From assembly GCA_002966495.1 (NCBI GenBank), contig CP016490.1:806001-870000 (forward strand): a stretch of 64,000 bases of DNA, given 5' to 3'. Positions 28,167-38,005 of the stretch are shown here, piece by piece. Every line of letters begins with the position of its first letter. Within the stretch, counting starts at the first letter, position 1. This DNA comes from Halomonas sp. GFAJ-1 (GTDB lineage: Bacteria > Pseudomonadota > Gammaproteobacteria > Pseudomonadales > Halomonadaceae). A program made the translations under genes and the position numbers. The notes below the pieces were generated by a model. That model saw only the letters and a program-made list of their open reading frames with translations. It ran no database searches and was not told where the DNA came from.

Positions 28167-28993
28167 AAGTGAGCTTAATAGTCACCACGTACAATTGGCC
28201 AGAGGCTCTAAAGCTTGTGCTTAAGAGTGCCTTAATGCAAGACTATCAAAACTATGAAATTATCATTGCGGATGATGGCTCCGATGAGAAAACAAAGCGA
28301 TGCATTGAAGGATTCACTAAATTAAGTAATATTGTTATAAAGCATGCTTGGCATGAGGATATAGGCTTTCGGGCTGCCCAAATACGGAACAAGGCCGTTT
28401 CTATATCTGATGGAGAGTACCTTATCTTTCTTGACGGGGACTGTATTCTTCCTCATAGCTTTATCACAGATCATGTTCACCTATCTCAGCCAGGATTTTT
28501 CGTACCGGGCTCAAGGTTAAAGCTTTCTGAAAATTACACTTACCAATTAATTAATAATGGTGTACCACATCAATTCCAACGTAATGAAATTGTTAAGCTA
28601 TGGCTTAAAAGAAAAATAAAGAGAGTCCACCCTATTTTCAGAATGCCAGCCAACTCCTCATTTCGTTTTAAACGAAAAAATAAATGGCAAGGAGCTGTTA
28701 CGTGTAATCTTTCATTATGGCGAAAAGATTTCTTCGACATAAATGGCTTTAATAATGACTTTATAGGCTGGGGCCTAGAAGATAGTGACTTAGTTATAAG
28801 GCTAATGAACAACAATATTTATAGAAAAGATGGCAAGTTTTACAGTTATGTCATGCACCTTCATCATAAAGAAGCTTCACGCCTTAATGAAAGTGAAAAC
28901 TATGCAAAATTTAAGCTCTCTTTAGAGAAGGGAACAACATTCTGCACATTCGGTGTAAATGATATGGCAAAGGAAAGCAATGAACTTATCTAG
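28163..28993 (+). CDS. Glycosyltransferase family 2 with galactosyltransferase-like C-terminus
   Basis: A 276-residue transferase. The N-terminal GT2 core shows VSLIVTTYNWPEALKLVL, ADDGSDE and DGD (91-93). The C-terminal half carries GWGLEDSDL (202-210), the WGxED acid motif shared with beta-1,4-galactosyltransferase-like domains. It is AT-rich, with codon use unlike the flanking genes. Donor and acceptor sugars cannot be read from sequence; an outer-core hexose is likely. Confidence 0.8.
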   Translation: MKVSLIVTTYNWPEALKLVLKSALMQDYQNYEIIIADDGSDEKTKRCIEGFTKLSNIVIKHAWHEDIGFRAAQIRNKAVSISDGEYLIFLDGDCILPHSFITDHVHLSQPGFFVPGSRLKLSENYTYQLINNGVPHQFQRNEIVKLWLKRKIKRVHPIFRMPANSSFRFKRKNKWQGAVTCNLSLWRKDFFDINGFNNDFIGWGLEDSDLVIRLMNNNIYRKDGKFYSYVMHLHHKEASRLNESENYAKFKLSLEKGTTFCTFGVNDMAKESNELI

Positions 28994-29990
28994 CCGCTTG
29001 CAAAAAACCAACAAAAACCTAGAGAAAGCAAGGCGCTACTTCAAGTATGCGGCATTAAAAATTACATCTAAAAATCATCAAAAGAAAAAGTTAAATCACC
29101 TTTTTGACATGTGTTACACGCAGGCCAGTCCTTGTGAAAAAAACGACATACTTAAAAGAGTAAACTACTATAACAAGTTGAACCATAACTTCGAAATAAA
29201 CAAAGAACTGCTCGTTCACAATGTTTTAAATTTAAAGAAGACTGGCAGCTGGTTTTACCACTATGACTTAACGATGCAGCTAGCTGCTTTTACGGATAAC
29301 CTGCTGTTTCACTATACCCCTGGTGACGTACAAACCATTCCTTGCACGCCAACGTTTGTAAAGAGCAGGCCCATATCTCAGAAGAACGAAAACTCAATTT
29401 TATTAAAATTAAACACTATCAGGCATTTTAATTTTGTAGATGACCCTTTTGATTACGCTACAAAAAAAGATCAACTAGTTTGGCGTGGGGCTTGTCATCA
29501 ACCCCATCGCCGCTATTTTATCGAGTATTTCCATGCTCACCCATTATGTAATGTTGGAGACACTAACAGAGATGCTGAACTAGGCAAGAAACCGTTCATG
29601 AGCATTCAGGAACAATTGAAATATAAATTTATTTTAAGCATCGAAGGCAATGAGGTAGCCAGTAATTTAAAGTGGATAATGGCATCCAATTCACTTTGCT
29701 TTATGGTAAAGCCTAAATTTGAAACCTGGTTTATGGAAGGTTTGCTCATCCCTAACGTCCACTACGTCGAACTAAAAGATGATTATTCTGATCTGGAGGA
29801 TAAAATTAATTTCTATCGAAAAAACGAAGACGCAGCTGCCAGAATAATTAAGAATGCTAACAACTATGTAAAACCTTTTTTAAATCACCAGCGAGAATTA
29901 TTAATATCACATCTAGTGCTGCAGAAATATTTCTTAATGAGCAAGCAACCTCACGAGCCCAACTATTTTAACTTGGTTTCAAGTATATGA
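28980..29990 (+). CDS. Glycosyltransferase family 90 (CAP10/LpsA-like)
   Basis: A 336-residue protein of the GT90 group, often involved in LPS or capsule xylosyl or glucosyl transfer. Diagnostic segments are LVWRGACHQPHRRYFIEYF, MSIQEQLKYKFILSIEGNEVASNLKWIMASNS and the WFMEGLLIPNVHYVELKDDYSDL tail. The start at 28980 has AAGGAA upstream and overlaps the previous gene by 14 bp; an earlier ATG at 28959 is possible. AT-rich like its neighbours. Confidence 0.8.
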   Translation: MNLSSRLQKTNKNLEKARRYFKYAALKITSKNHQKKKLNHLFDMCYTQASPCEKNDILKRVNYYNKLNHNFEINKELLVHNVLNLKKTGSWFYHYDLTMQLAAFTDNLLFHYTPGDVQTIPCTPTFVKSRPISQKNENSILLKLNTIRHFNFVDDPFDYATKKDQLVWRGACHQPHRRYFIEYFHAHPLCNVGDTNRDAELGKKPFMSIQEQLKYKFILSIEGNEVASNLKWIMASNSLCFMVKPKFETWFMEGLLIPNVHYVELKDDYSDLEDKINFYRKNEDAAARIIKNANNYVKPFLNHQRELLISHLVLQKYFLMSKQPHEPNYFNLVSSI

Positions 29991-30967
29991 AGAAAATACA
30001 TATTTTTAATAGCTTCAAAACTGAACACGGAGGAAGCGAACAGGAAGCCCTACACTTAGCTAAGATGCTTTCAAAGCATGTAGAGGTAAAACTTTGGGCG
30101 AGCACCTCTCGCGCCTGCCCTAAATTAATGGAAAAGTACGGCATACAAAAAATTTCGCTCCTTACTAAGGGTAGCTACCCTAAGGGAGGCACTTATGTCT
30201 TTGTAGGCTGCCACTGGCGTAATAAGCTTTGGCCTTATCTAATACCTCGCCCAGAAAGACTCATTAATATTTATAATACTTTTCATCCTAAACATGTAAA
30301 GCTAACCTCACATCACCCTAAATTACTCAGGTGGCCTGATGTTGAGTATGTTGTTGTGTCTAATTACCAAAAAAATGCTGAAAATATAGATGCAAAGGTT
30401 TTCCCGTCACCCATTGATATTTCTACATTTCTTCAACATAAAGAAAGAGATTTGAACGATCAAAAAATGATTGTTGTTGGCAGAATGAGTAGAGATGATC
30501 CGGGCAAACACAACATTTCAGACGTAGATATTTATAAAAGCTTAGCCAAGTCAAACGTTAAAATCATCCTCCAGGGAGCCTCTTGTTTAAAGAATGAACT
30601 TTCAAACACTGAGAATATAGAAATATTTAACACCGGTACTTTAAAATCAAATGATTTTTACCATCACATAGATATTTTCTACTATCGCACTGGCGAACAT
30701 ATTGAAACATTTGGTCGCGTTGTTTTTGAAGCAATGGCAGCTGGTTTACCTATCGTAGTTGAAAGAAAGGGTGGATACGTAGATTGGATTGAGCATGGAA
30801 AAAATGGTTTTCTTTTTGATACTACTGAAGAGGCTAAGAAGTTGTTAGAAATGCTTATTAACGATCAGCATCTTAGAGAGTTTATAGGTAGAAATGCAGT
30901 TAAAACAACTCAAAATATGTACGGAGAAGAAAATATGTTGAAGCAAGTAGAGTTTTATACTAGATAA
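29987..30967 (+). CDS. Glycosyltransferase family 4
   Basis: A 326-residue GT-B transferase. It has the short N-terminal MKKIHIFNSFKTEHGGSEQEAL acceptor loop, the mid-domain MIVVGRMSRDDPGKHN and the C-terminal donor motif TFGRVVFEAMAAGLPIVV. It overlaps the previous gene by 4 bp and closes the AT-rich block. The following 92 bp to the OpgB-like gene hold no clear terminator. Confidence 0.82.
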   Translation: MKKIHIFNSFKTEHGGSEQEALHLAKMLSKHVEVKLWASTSRACPKLMEKYGIQKISLLTKGSYPKGGTYVFVGCHWRNKLWPYLIPRPERLINIYNTFHPKHVKLTSHHPKLLRWPDVEYVVVSNYQKNAENIDAKVFPSPIDISTFLQHKERDLNDQKMIVVGRMSRDDPGKHNISDVDIYKSLAKSNVKIILQGASCLKNELSNTENIEIFNTGTLKSNDFYHHIDIFYYRTGEHIETFGRVVFEAMAAGLPIVVERKGGYVDWIEHGKNGFLFDTTEEAKKLLEMLINDQHLREFIGRNAVKTTQNMYGEENMLKQVEFYTR

Positions 30968-31059
30968 AAGTGAGCTTGATAAAATTTTCAACGCCTGGGT
31001 AGTTTGATGAGTTACATAGAACTTAAATGGCTAGTTAACATAAACAGTGTGGGAGACTC

Positions 31060-32715
31060 ATGCCTCAATTAATAACACCCAAGCTTTCTCCATGGCTACC
31101 TCTGCTTATTATTGGCTTCAGCATTAGCTACTCCATTACCGTGCTGACCCGCCTCCCCTGGTGGACGCTGTTTGTCGTCACGAGCATATGGCTGATCGTC
31201 AGCCTGAAGCTTCACTGGGGAACATCAGCAAGCTACCGCAGAGCATGGCCCTGGTCGCTATTACCGCTCTGCCTGTGGGGTTTATATGTCTATCTAGCAG
31301 ATAGCTTCGGAATTGTTGATTTAGGCGCGGTCTTCTTCCACTTACAGGCCGGCATAACCGATCACGGTGGATCAGGGCGCATGGTAGCTGCTGTGTTGTA
31401 CACAGCCTGCATGCTGAGCTTGTTAATTGCTTTTACCTGGCTTATTCGCCATGACCACCGCTGGCGACGCGTGGAACCCTTGATTGCTATTGCCCTACTG
31501 GTTACCAATCCCCTGATTTTTGGCATCGGTCAGCGTAGTGCAGCCGTGGTCACTGACGATGGGGGCTGGCTGGACAGGCGCTATGTCGAACCCGTTATCA
31601 GCGCTCAGGAAAATCCTCCCAACCTTCTGCTGCTGTATCTGGAGAGCATTGAGCGCACCTACGATGATCCACGCTTTGGTGATGCTTACGCCGATTTAAG
31701 TGCCATTGGTGAATCGGGAAAAGTCTTTGAGGGTGTTCGTCAAATTGATAATACCGGCTGGACGATGGCGGGCATGATCGCTAGCCAATGTGGAACGCCA
31801 TTGATGCCTGCAGGGTTACTACACGACCGTCAATTTGAGCCGCTCTCCACGGTTGTTCCGGGCGTTCGTTGTCTGGGTGACCTCTTGTCAGAGCAAGGAT
31901 ACCGTCTCAGTTATTTAGGTGGTGCAAGCACTGAGTTCGCCGGTAAAGGCTTATTCTATAGAGACCACGGCTTCGATAACGTTTACGGACTAAGGGAGCT
32001 GCAACCGCGTCTGGACGACCCCAATTATGTCAATAACTGGGGACTGTACGACGACTCGTTATACGACTTTACGGTGAAAGAGATTGAGCGTTTAGACGCT
32101 GAGAGCGACGGCCCTTGGGGTGTCGTCAACCTGACTATTGCAGGGCACGCTCCAAATGGATATCCCGCCCAGCGTTGCATAGAACGACAGGGAGAGTGGG
32201 ACGGTGTGGATATTCTTTATTCCGTTGAGTGCTCGGCTTGGCTAGCGCGAGATTTGCTGGAACGACTCACAGAGCAGGGTCTACTAGAAAACACCGTGGT
32301 CGCCATTGCGAGCGACCATCTCACCATGCGTGTTTCTGTTTGGGATGAACTTATCACCATGGATCGTGATAACACATTTATGCTACTGGGGGACGACCTT
32401 AGCCCTAAGCGTATTATCCGTGAAGCCTCAATGGTAGACATATTTCCTACTCTATTGGATGCCATGGGCTATAAGCCGGAAGATTCCCGTGCGGGTCTGG
32501 GCGTTTCACTTCTCGACAGCGAAACACGCACTTTACTTGAGCGCCATGGTCTTGCGGATATCAATGCGCGACTGCGCGAAGAGAATGTTCTTCAGCAGCG
32601 CTTGTGGGAGGGGCTAGCCCCTCAACGTCGTGAAGCTGACGAAGCAGCGAACGAAGGAGAGCAGGTAACAGAGACCCCTAGCGACAGTGCTGACGAAATC
32701 ATTATTTCGTATTAA
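31060..32715 (+). CDS. opgB: OpgB/MdoB-like phosphoglycerol transferase
   Basis: A 551-residue inner-membrane protein with about five N-terminal hydrophobic spans (to about 155) and a periplasmic alkaline-phosphatase-like domain. LESIERTYDD (195-203), TGWTMAGMIASQCGTPL (with candidate catalytic threonines), NNWGLYDDSLYD and ASDHLTM match OpgB, which moves phosphoglycerol from phosphatidylglycerol to periplasmic glucans. It lacks the long C-terminal region of E. coli OpgB (763 residues). Setting inside an LPS locus suggests the acceptor may be core oligosaccharide. Composition returns to the genome norm here. Confidence 0.85.
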   Translation: MPQLITPKLSPWLPLLIIGFSISYSITVLTRLPWWTLFVVTSIWLIVSLKLHWGTSASYRRAWPWSLLPLCLWGLYVYLADSFGIVDLGAVFFHLQAGITDHGGSGRMVAAVLYTACMLSLLIAFTWLIRHDHRWRRVEPLIAIALLVTNPLIFGIGQRSAAVVTDDGGWLDRRYVEPVISAQENPPNLLLLYLESIERTYDDPRFGDAYADLSAIGESGKVFEGVRQIDNTGWTMAGMIASQCGTPLMPAGLLHDRQFEPLSTVVPGVRCLGDLLSEQGYRLSYLGGASTEFAGKGLFYRDHGFDNVYGLRELQPRLDDPNYVNNWGLYDDSLYDFTVKEIERLDAESDGPWGVVNLTIAGHAPNGYPAQRCIERQGEWDGVDILYSVECSAWLARDLLERLTEQGLLENTVVAIASDHLTMRVSVWDELITMDRDNTFMLLGDDLSPKRIIREASMVDIFPTLLDAMGYKPEDSRAGLGVSLLDSETRTLLERHGLADINARLREENVLQQRLWEGLAPQRREADEAANEGEQVTETPSDSADEIIISY

Positions 32716-32767
32716 TATTTTAAAAGCTAGACAGTCGCTAGAGCGGCCAGGTGAACTCAAAAAACTA

Positions 32768-33784
32768 CTAGACGCATCTCTTCACTGCCTGATGCACCTG
32801 CTCAACGCTCAAGTCATTAAGGCAATTGGTGTGGCCCAGTGGGCAGGTGCGCTTGAAGCACGGCGAACAGGAGAGTCCAAGGTAGTGAATAGTGGCATTA
32901 TCCGTTAGCGGCGGTGTGTAAGCAGGCGATGAGGAGCCGTACAGGGCGTGAATACGCACGCCTACTGCGGCCGCCACGTGCATTAAGCCTGAGTCGTTTG
33001 TCACCACCTGACGGCAGTCGGCCAACAGATCAACCGCATCCGCTAGCTGGGTTTTACCGCACAGGTTATGCGCGTGGGAAAGCCCTTTGATAATGGCCTC
33101 CCCCGCTTCGTGGTCTTTTGCCCCGCCTAGTACGCGCACCTCAAAACCATCGGCGATAAGCCGCGCCGCCAAGGCGTGAAAATACTCCAGCGGCCACTGT
33201 TTGGCAGGCCCATATTCGGCGCCGGGCATCATGCCGATGGCAGGGCGTGATGACAGCGCATGAGTAAGGCGCAGGTTCACCAGATTATCTCGGTCGATGG
33301 ATAAGCGTGGCGTGGGGATGGTGAAATCACCGTGTAGGGTTTCTTCCAGGGGCAAGCCTAGGGAGACAAACCGCTTTACGGTTTGATCCAGCACTTGCTT
33401 GTCCAGCTTGCGGCGCTCTTTAAGCAGGCCATAGCGGTGCTCACCTAAAAAGCCCACACGCTCGGGGATGCGTGCCATAAACGGTACTAACGCTGCTTTC
33501 CAGGAGCGCGGCAGCACAATGGCGCGATCATAACGCCCCCGCAACCTAGCCGCCAATTCGCGGCGGCTTCCCAAGCCAAACTCGCCATGCCCCACCGCCA
33601 GCGGCAGTACTTCGTCCACCTCGGGCATACGCTCAATAATAGGCTGCGACCAAGCCGGCGCGACAACGCCCAAGGTTGAGCCAGGGTAGCGAGCTTTTAA
33701 CGTCATAAACAGGCTTTGTGCCATGACCATATCGCCCACCCAAGAGGGGCCTATAACGAGCAACCGCTTGGCAGAATTAGCCAT
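32768..33784 (-). CDS. waaF: ADP-heptose--LPS heptosyltransferase II
   Basis: A 338-residue GT9 transferase adding the second inner-core heptose. It begins KRLLVIGPSWVGDMVMAQSL, the WaaF N-terminal loop, and has IGMMPGAEYGPAKQWP, the donor site ADCRQVVTNDSGLMHVAAAVG and the C-terminal cysteine-rich SCSPCFKRTCPLGHTNCL. It overlaps the hldD stop by 8 bp. The 52-bp gap to the convergent OpgB-like gene shows no terminator. Confidence 0.93.
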   Translation of the reverse strand: MANSAKRLLVIGPSWVGDMVMAQSLFMTLKARYPGSTLGVVAPAWSQPIIERMPEVDEVLPLAVGHGEFGLGSRRELAARLRGRYDRAIVLPRSWKAALVPFMARIPERVGFLGEHRYGLLKERRKLDKQVLDQTVKRFVSLGLPLEETLHGDFTIPTPRLSIDRDNLVNLRLTHALSSRPAIGMMPGAEYGPAKQWPLEYFHALAARLIADGFEVRVLGGAKDHEAGEAIIKGLSHAHNLCGKTQLADAVDLLADCRQVVTNDSGLMHVAAAVGVRIHALYGSSSPAYTPPLTDNATIHYLGLSCSPCFKRTCPLGHTNCLNDLSVEQVHQAVKRCV

Positions 33785-34733
33785 TCAGCCACTCCAAGTA
33801 GGCGTTAACGCCTTGAGCAACAGTTTTGAACTCCACATCGCAGCCAGCGGCACGCAGGTTACTTATATCCGCACGCGTATAGCTTTGGTAGCGCCCTTTT
33901 AGCTCTTCTGGGAAAGGGATGTAATCAATCTCACCCTGGCCGTAAAAGTCGATTACCGCTTCACCAATGGCTTTAAACGGCTCTGCTCGGCCAGTACCCA
34001 GATTAAAAATACCGGATGCGCTGGGATTATCTAAAAACCAGAGGTTTACATTGACCACATCGCCTACGTAAACGAAGTCGCGGCTCTGCATGCCCGCCTC
34101 ATAGCCGTCGTAAGCCCCAAACAGCTTCAAGGTTTCGCCATTACGAACCTGCAGATGGTTGTGATACGCCACGCTGGCCATCTTGCCTTTATGCTGCTCC
34201 CGCGGCCCGTAAACATTAAAGTAGCGGAAACCCACCACCTGGGTGGTTAGCTCGCTCCAGCGCGAGCGCACGTGCTGATCAAACAACAGCTTGGAGTAAC
34301 CGTATACATTGAGCGGCTTCTCGTGCTCAGGCGCTTCTTTAAACACCTCGCTGCCACCATAGGTAGCCGCCGACGAAGCATATAAGAACGGGATCCCAAA
34401 CTTCTCACAGTAGTTGAGCAGCACTTTGGAGTACTCGAAATTATTCTCCAACATATAGTGCCCATCCCACTCGGTGGTATCGGAGCAGGCACCCTCATGG
34501 AAAATCGCATCGATAGTCGGCAGGTCAACCATCTCACCACGTAGCGCTGCCTTAACCCGTGCCAGAAAGTCATTTTTGTCCAGGTAATCGGCCAACGTGC
34601 AGTCAGCTAAATTGACAAACTTGGTGCCATCGCGCAAATCATCGACGACCATCACATCATTTCGGCCACGAACATTTAGCGCTTTGACAATATTGGCACC
34701 GATAAAACCGGCCCCGCCTGTTACAACGATCAT
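33777..34733 (-). CDS. hldD: ADP-glyceromanno-heptose 6-epimerase
   Basis: NADP-dependent short-chain epimerase turning ADP-D-glycero- to ADP-L-glycero-manno-heptose. The 318-residue protein starts MIVVTGGAGFIGANIV (Rossmann loop). It has the catalytic YGYSK in NVYGYSKLLFDQ, HEGACSDTTEWDG and FNVYGPREQHKGKMASVA. The start at 34733 is the family start, with 17 upstream in-frame codons discarded. It is the last enzyme making the donor for WaaF and OpsX. Confidence 0.95.
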   Translation of the reverse strand: MIVVTGGAGFIGANIVKALNVRGRNDVMVVDDLRDGTKFVNLADCTLADYLDKNDFLARVKAALRGEMVDLPTIDAIFHEGACSDTTEWDGHYMLENNFEYSKVLLNYCEKFGIPFLYASSAATYGGSEVFKEAPEHEKPLNVYGYSKLLFDQHVRSRWSELTTQVVGFRYFNVYGPREQHKGKMASVAYHNHLQVRNGETLKLFGAYDGYEAGMQSRDFVYVGDVVNVNLWFLDNPSASGIFNLGTGRAEPFKAIGEAVIDFYGQGEIDYIPFPEELKGRYQSYTRADISNLRAAGCDVEFKTVAQGVNAYLEWLNG

Positions 34734-34842
34734 CTCGTTCTCCTTACCAAAAGCGGCTCTTTGGCTAACGTGCCTATAACCCATCTGCCTGTGATTGTAT
34801 ACTTGACGGCTTATGAATTCATGGCCAACGGTGCTTTCCGCG

Positions 34843-35814
34843 ATGAGTGTTTCGACAAACCAATCGACACCCGATGTGTCGACCTTTCAAGGCTTGATCC
34901 TTGCTCTTCAGCAGTACTGGGCAGAGCAAGGCTGCGTCATCCTTCAACCCCTCGATATGGAAGTCGGCGCGGGCACCTTCCACCCCGCCACGTTCCTGCG
35001 GGCGATTGGCCCTGAAACCTGGAACGCGGCCTACGTGCAGCCCTCTCGACGCCCTACCGACGGCCGCTATGGGGAAAACCCGAACCGTCTGCAGCACTAC
35101 TACCAGTTTCAGGTAGTCATGAAGCCCTCACCCAGTAATCTGCAGGATCTCTACCTGGGCTCGCTAAAGCGCCTGGGGCTCGACCCGCTGATTCACGACG
35201 TGCGCTTCGTGGAAGATAACTGGGAATCCCCCACCTTGGGCGCCTGGGGCCTGGGCTGGGAGGTCTGGCTTAACGGCATGGAAGTGACCCAGTTCACCTA
35301 CTTCCAACAGGCGGGCGGCATTGAGTGCTACCCCGTCACCGGCGAGTTGACCTACGGGCTTGAGCGTATCGCCATGTACCTGCAGAACGTCGACAGCGTA
35401 TATGACTTGGTTTGGGCGATAGCACCCGATGGCAGTAAAGTCAGCTACGGTGACGTTTACCTACAAAACGAGCGTGAGCAGTCCGCCTACAATTTCGAGC
35501 ACGCGGATGTGGATCAGCTCTTCGCGGCGTTTGATCACCAGGAAAAAGAGTGCAGCAAACTGCTAGCCGTTAATCTACCGCTGCCCGCCTACGAACAAGT
35601 GCTGAAAGCTTCCCATACGTTCAACCTGCTTGATGCCCGCCATGCGATCTCCGTGACCGAGCGCCAGCGCTTTATTTTACGTGTACGCACCATGGCAAGG
35701 GACGTCGCCACCGCTTACTTCGAGTCACGCAAAGCAGCGGGGTTCCCCATGGCCCCCGAGGCCCTGCGCCGCGAACTGTTACAAGAACCACTCGCCGACC
35801 AGGGAGAGACATAA
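34843..35814 (+). CDS. glyQ: Glycyl-tRNA synthetase alpha chain
   Basis: Catalytic subunit of the tetrameric (alpha2beta2) class II glycyl-tRNA synthetase. The 323-residue protein begins MSVSTNQSTPDVSTFQGLIL and carries LQQYWAEQGCVILQPLDMEVGAGTFHP-type motif elements, YVQPSRRPTDGRYGENPNR (motif 2) and GELTYGLERIAMYLQ (motif 3). An ATG ten codons earlier (34813) is also open but lacks a ribosome site. Its stop overlaps glyS by one base. Confidence 0.95.
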   Translation: MSVSTNQSTPDVSTFQGLILALQQYWAEQGCVILQPLDMEVGAGTFHPATFLRAIGPETWNAAYVQPSRRPTDGRYGENPNRLQHYYQFQVVMKPSPSNLQDLYLGSLKRLGLDPLIHDVRFVEDNWESPTLGAWGLGWEVWLNGMEVTQFTYFQQAGGIECYPVTGELTYGLERIAMYLQNVDSVYDLVWAIAPDGSKVSYGDVYLQNEREQSAYNFEHADVDQLFAAFDHQEKECSKLLAVNLPLPAYEQVLKASHTFNLLDARHAISVTERQRFILRVRTMARDVATAYFESRKAAGFPMAPEALRRELLQEPLADQGET

Positions 35815-37880
35815 TGGCTGTTGATACACTTTTATTAGAACTGGGTGCCGAAGAGCTGCCGCCCACGGCACTGGATGCGCTGTCAGATGCGTTTGCAGCG
35901 GGTATTAAAAAAGGGCTACAAGAGGCTGACATTCCTTTCCAGGCGATTAGCGCTTACGCCACACCACGCCGTTTAGCGGTGCAGGTGACCGGTCTTGCGG
36001 ACAAGCAGCCTGACCGCGCAGTAGAGCGCCGTGGCCCCGCCCTGGCCGCTGCGTTTAAAGATGGCGTGCCCACCAAAGCGGCCGAAGGCTTTGCCCGCTC
36101 TTGCGGTGTTAGCGTGGATGAGCTGATTCATCTGGAAACCGACAAAGGTACTTGGCTAGGTTTTCAGGAGCAGCAGCAAGGCGAAAGCGTTCAAGCGCTG
36201 CTGCCGGAGATGATTCGCAAAACGCTGCAATCACTGCCGGTGCCCAAAAACATGCGCTGGGGCGCATCCCGGGTTGAGTTCTCCCGTCCGGTTCACTGGC
36301 TGGTCACCCTTTACGGCAGCGATGTGATTGCCGCTGAGGCACTTGGCCTAGAGGCTAGCCGCACTACCTATGGTCACCGCTTTCATGCCCCGGATGCCAT
36401 TCAGCTCGCGCATGCCGACGACTACCTCGCCACGCTAGAAAACGCCTACGTACTGGCCGACCGTCAGCGCCGCCGTGAACGCATTCGTGAGCAGGTGTTA
36501 GCAGAAGCCGAAGTGCAGGAAGCTCATGCGGTCATCGATGAAGACCTGCTAATCGAAGTGAGTGGTTTGGTGGAGTGGCCTGTCGCACTGACCGGCAGCT
36601 TCGATGAGCGCTTCTTGGAAGTGCCTGCGGAGTGCCTGATTTCTTCCATGAAGGCTAACCAGAAATACTTTCACCTGCTGGATGACCAAGGCAAGCTGAA
36701 GCCGCTGTTCATTACCATTTCGAACATCGACAGTGCCGACCCCCAGCAGGTGATTTCAGGGAATGAGAAAGTCATTCGTCCGCGTCTTGCAGATGCCGCC
36801 TTCTTCTACGACACCGACCGCAAGCGCACTCTTGCATCGCGCATTCCTCAGTTGGAAAGCGTCGTATTTCAGCAGCAGCTGGGCACGCTGGCCGATAAAG
36901 CACGCCGCAGCACGGCAATTGCCACCTTTATTGCTCAGCAAATTAATGGCGATGTCGCCCACGCCCAGCGCGCTGTAGCGCTCGCTAAGTGCGACTTGGT
37001 CTCTGAGATGGTGCTCGAATTCCCTGAACTCCAGGGTATTATGGGCCGCTACTACGCCGAGCAAGATGACGAGCCTGCTGAGGTTGCTCAGGCGTTAGAA
37101 GAGCAGTACCTGCCTCGGTTTGCCAGCGACATTATCCCACAAAGCCTAACTGGCCAAGCCCTGGCGCTGGCGGATCGCTTGGATACTCTGGTGGGTATCT
37201 TTGGTATTGGTCAGCGCCCTACCGGCGCAAAAGACCCCTTTGCTTTACGTCGTGCGTCCATCGGCGTACTCAACATTCTGGTGAAAGGTGAGCTCAGCCT
37301 CGACCTCCGTGAGCTGCTAAGCGTTGCCGCTGAGCAGCACCGGAACTTGCCTAGAGCAGAAGGCTTGGTCGACGATGTGTTGACCTACATGCTGGACCGC
37401 TTCCGCGCATGGGGTCAAGATGAAGGCATTAGTGCGGAAATGTACCTCGCGGTACGCGCCCGGCCGGTCACTAAGCCGCTGGATTTCGCTCGTCGCCTGC
37501 GCGCTGTTAAAGCATTTGCCCAGCGGGAAGAAGCCGCAGCCCTGGCCGCAGCCAATAAGCGGGTTTCTAATATCCTGAGTAAGCAGGAGCACGATGGCAG
37601 CACCCAGGTCGACCAGCCTTTGCTACAAGAAGAGGCAGAACTGAATCTGTTCAACGCCGTCTCAGCTAGCCAACAACAGGTGGCTCCGCTATTTGCAGAG
37701 GGTAACTATCAGCAGGCGCTTGATGCCTTAGCGACGCTGCGCGAGCCGGTTGATGCGTTCTTTGACCAGGTTATGGTGATGGCCGATGACGAAGCGGTGC
37801 GTCGGAACCGCCTTGCGTTGCTAGCCAGCCTGCAGGCGCTGTTTCTTGAAGTTGCGGATATTTCCCAGCTGCCACAGTAA
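35814..37880 (+). CDS. glyS: Glycyl-tRNA synthetase beta chain
   Basis: The 688-residue tRNA-binding and structural subunit of glycyl-tRNA synthetase. It begins with the family signature LLLELGAEELPPTALD. It contains SMKANQKYFHLLDD, NIDSADPQQVISGNEKVIRPRLADAAFFY and TGAKDPFALRR, and has a C-terminal anticodon-binding-like DALR domain. It is translationally coupled to glyQ by TAATG and followed by a strong terminator. Confidence 0.96.
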   Translation: MAVDTLLLELGAEELPPTALDALSDAFAAGIKKGLQEADIPFQAISAYATPRRLAVQVTGLADKQPDRAVERRGPALAAAFKDGVPTKAAEGFARSCGVSVDELIHLETDKGTWLGFQEQQQGESVQALLPEMIRKTLQSLPVPKNMRWGASRVEFSRPVHWLVTLYGSDVIAAEALGLEASRTTYGHRFHAPDAIQLAHADDYLATLENAYVLADRQRRRERIREQVLAEAEVQEAHAVIDEDLLIEVSGLVEWPVALTGSFDERFLEVPAECLISSMKANQKYFHLLDDQGKLKPLFITISNIDSADPQQVISGNEKVIRPRLADAAFFYDTDRKRTLASRIPQLESVVFQQQLGTLADKARRSTAIATFIAQQINGDVAHAQRAVALAKCDLVSEMVLEFPELQGIMGRYYAEQDDEPAEVAQALEEQYLPRFASDIIPQSLTGQALALADRLDTLVGIFGIGQRPTGAKDPFALRRASIGVLNILVKGELSLDLRELLSVAAEQHRNLPRAEGLVDDVLTYMLDRFRAWGQDEGISAEMYLAVRARPVTKPLDFARRLRAVKAFAQREEAAALAAANKRVSNILSKQEHDGSTQVDQPLLQEEAELNLFNAVSASQQQVAPLFAEGNYQQALDALATLREPVDAFFDQVMVMADDEAVRRNRLALLASLQALFLEVADISQLPQ

Positions 37881-37936
37881 GACGCTTTTAGTAGCATGCT
37901 ATAAAACGCTGTCTAGCGTGTGCAGGCCAACATCCC

Positions 37937-37967
37937 AACCGGCACTTTAAAAGTGCCGGTTTTTTAT
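37937..37967 (+). terminator. Rho-independent terminator after glyS
   Basis: AACCGGCACTT and AAGTGCCGGTT pair around a 3-nt loop, followed by TTTTTATT. It sits 57 bp after the glyS stop. Confidence 0.9.
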
Positions 37968-38005
37968 TGCTAGTTCTCGCCTCCTGAAAAGCCTGCAAAC
38001 CTTTT

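Noticed and set aside
26994..31060. Prophage or transposon origin of the AT-rich block
   Set aside because: No integrase, transposase, inverted terminal repeats or tRNA attachment site is seen; it is better explained by recombination between conserved LPS genes.
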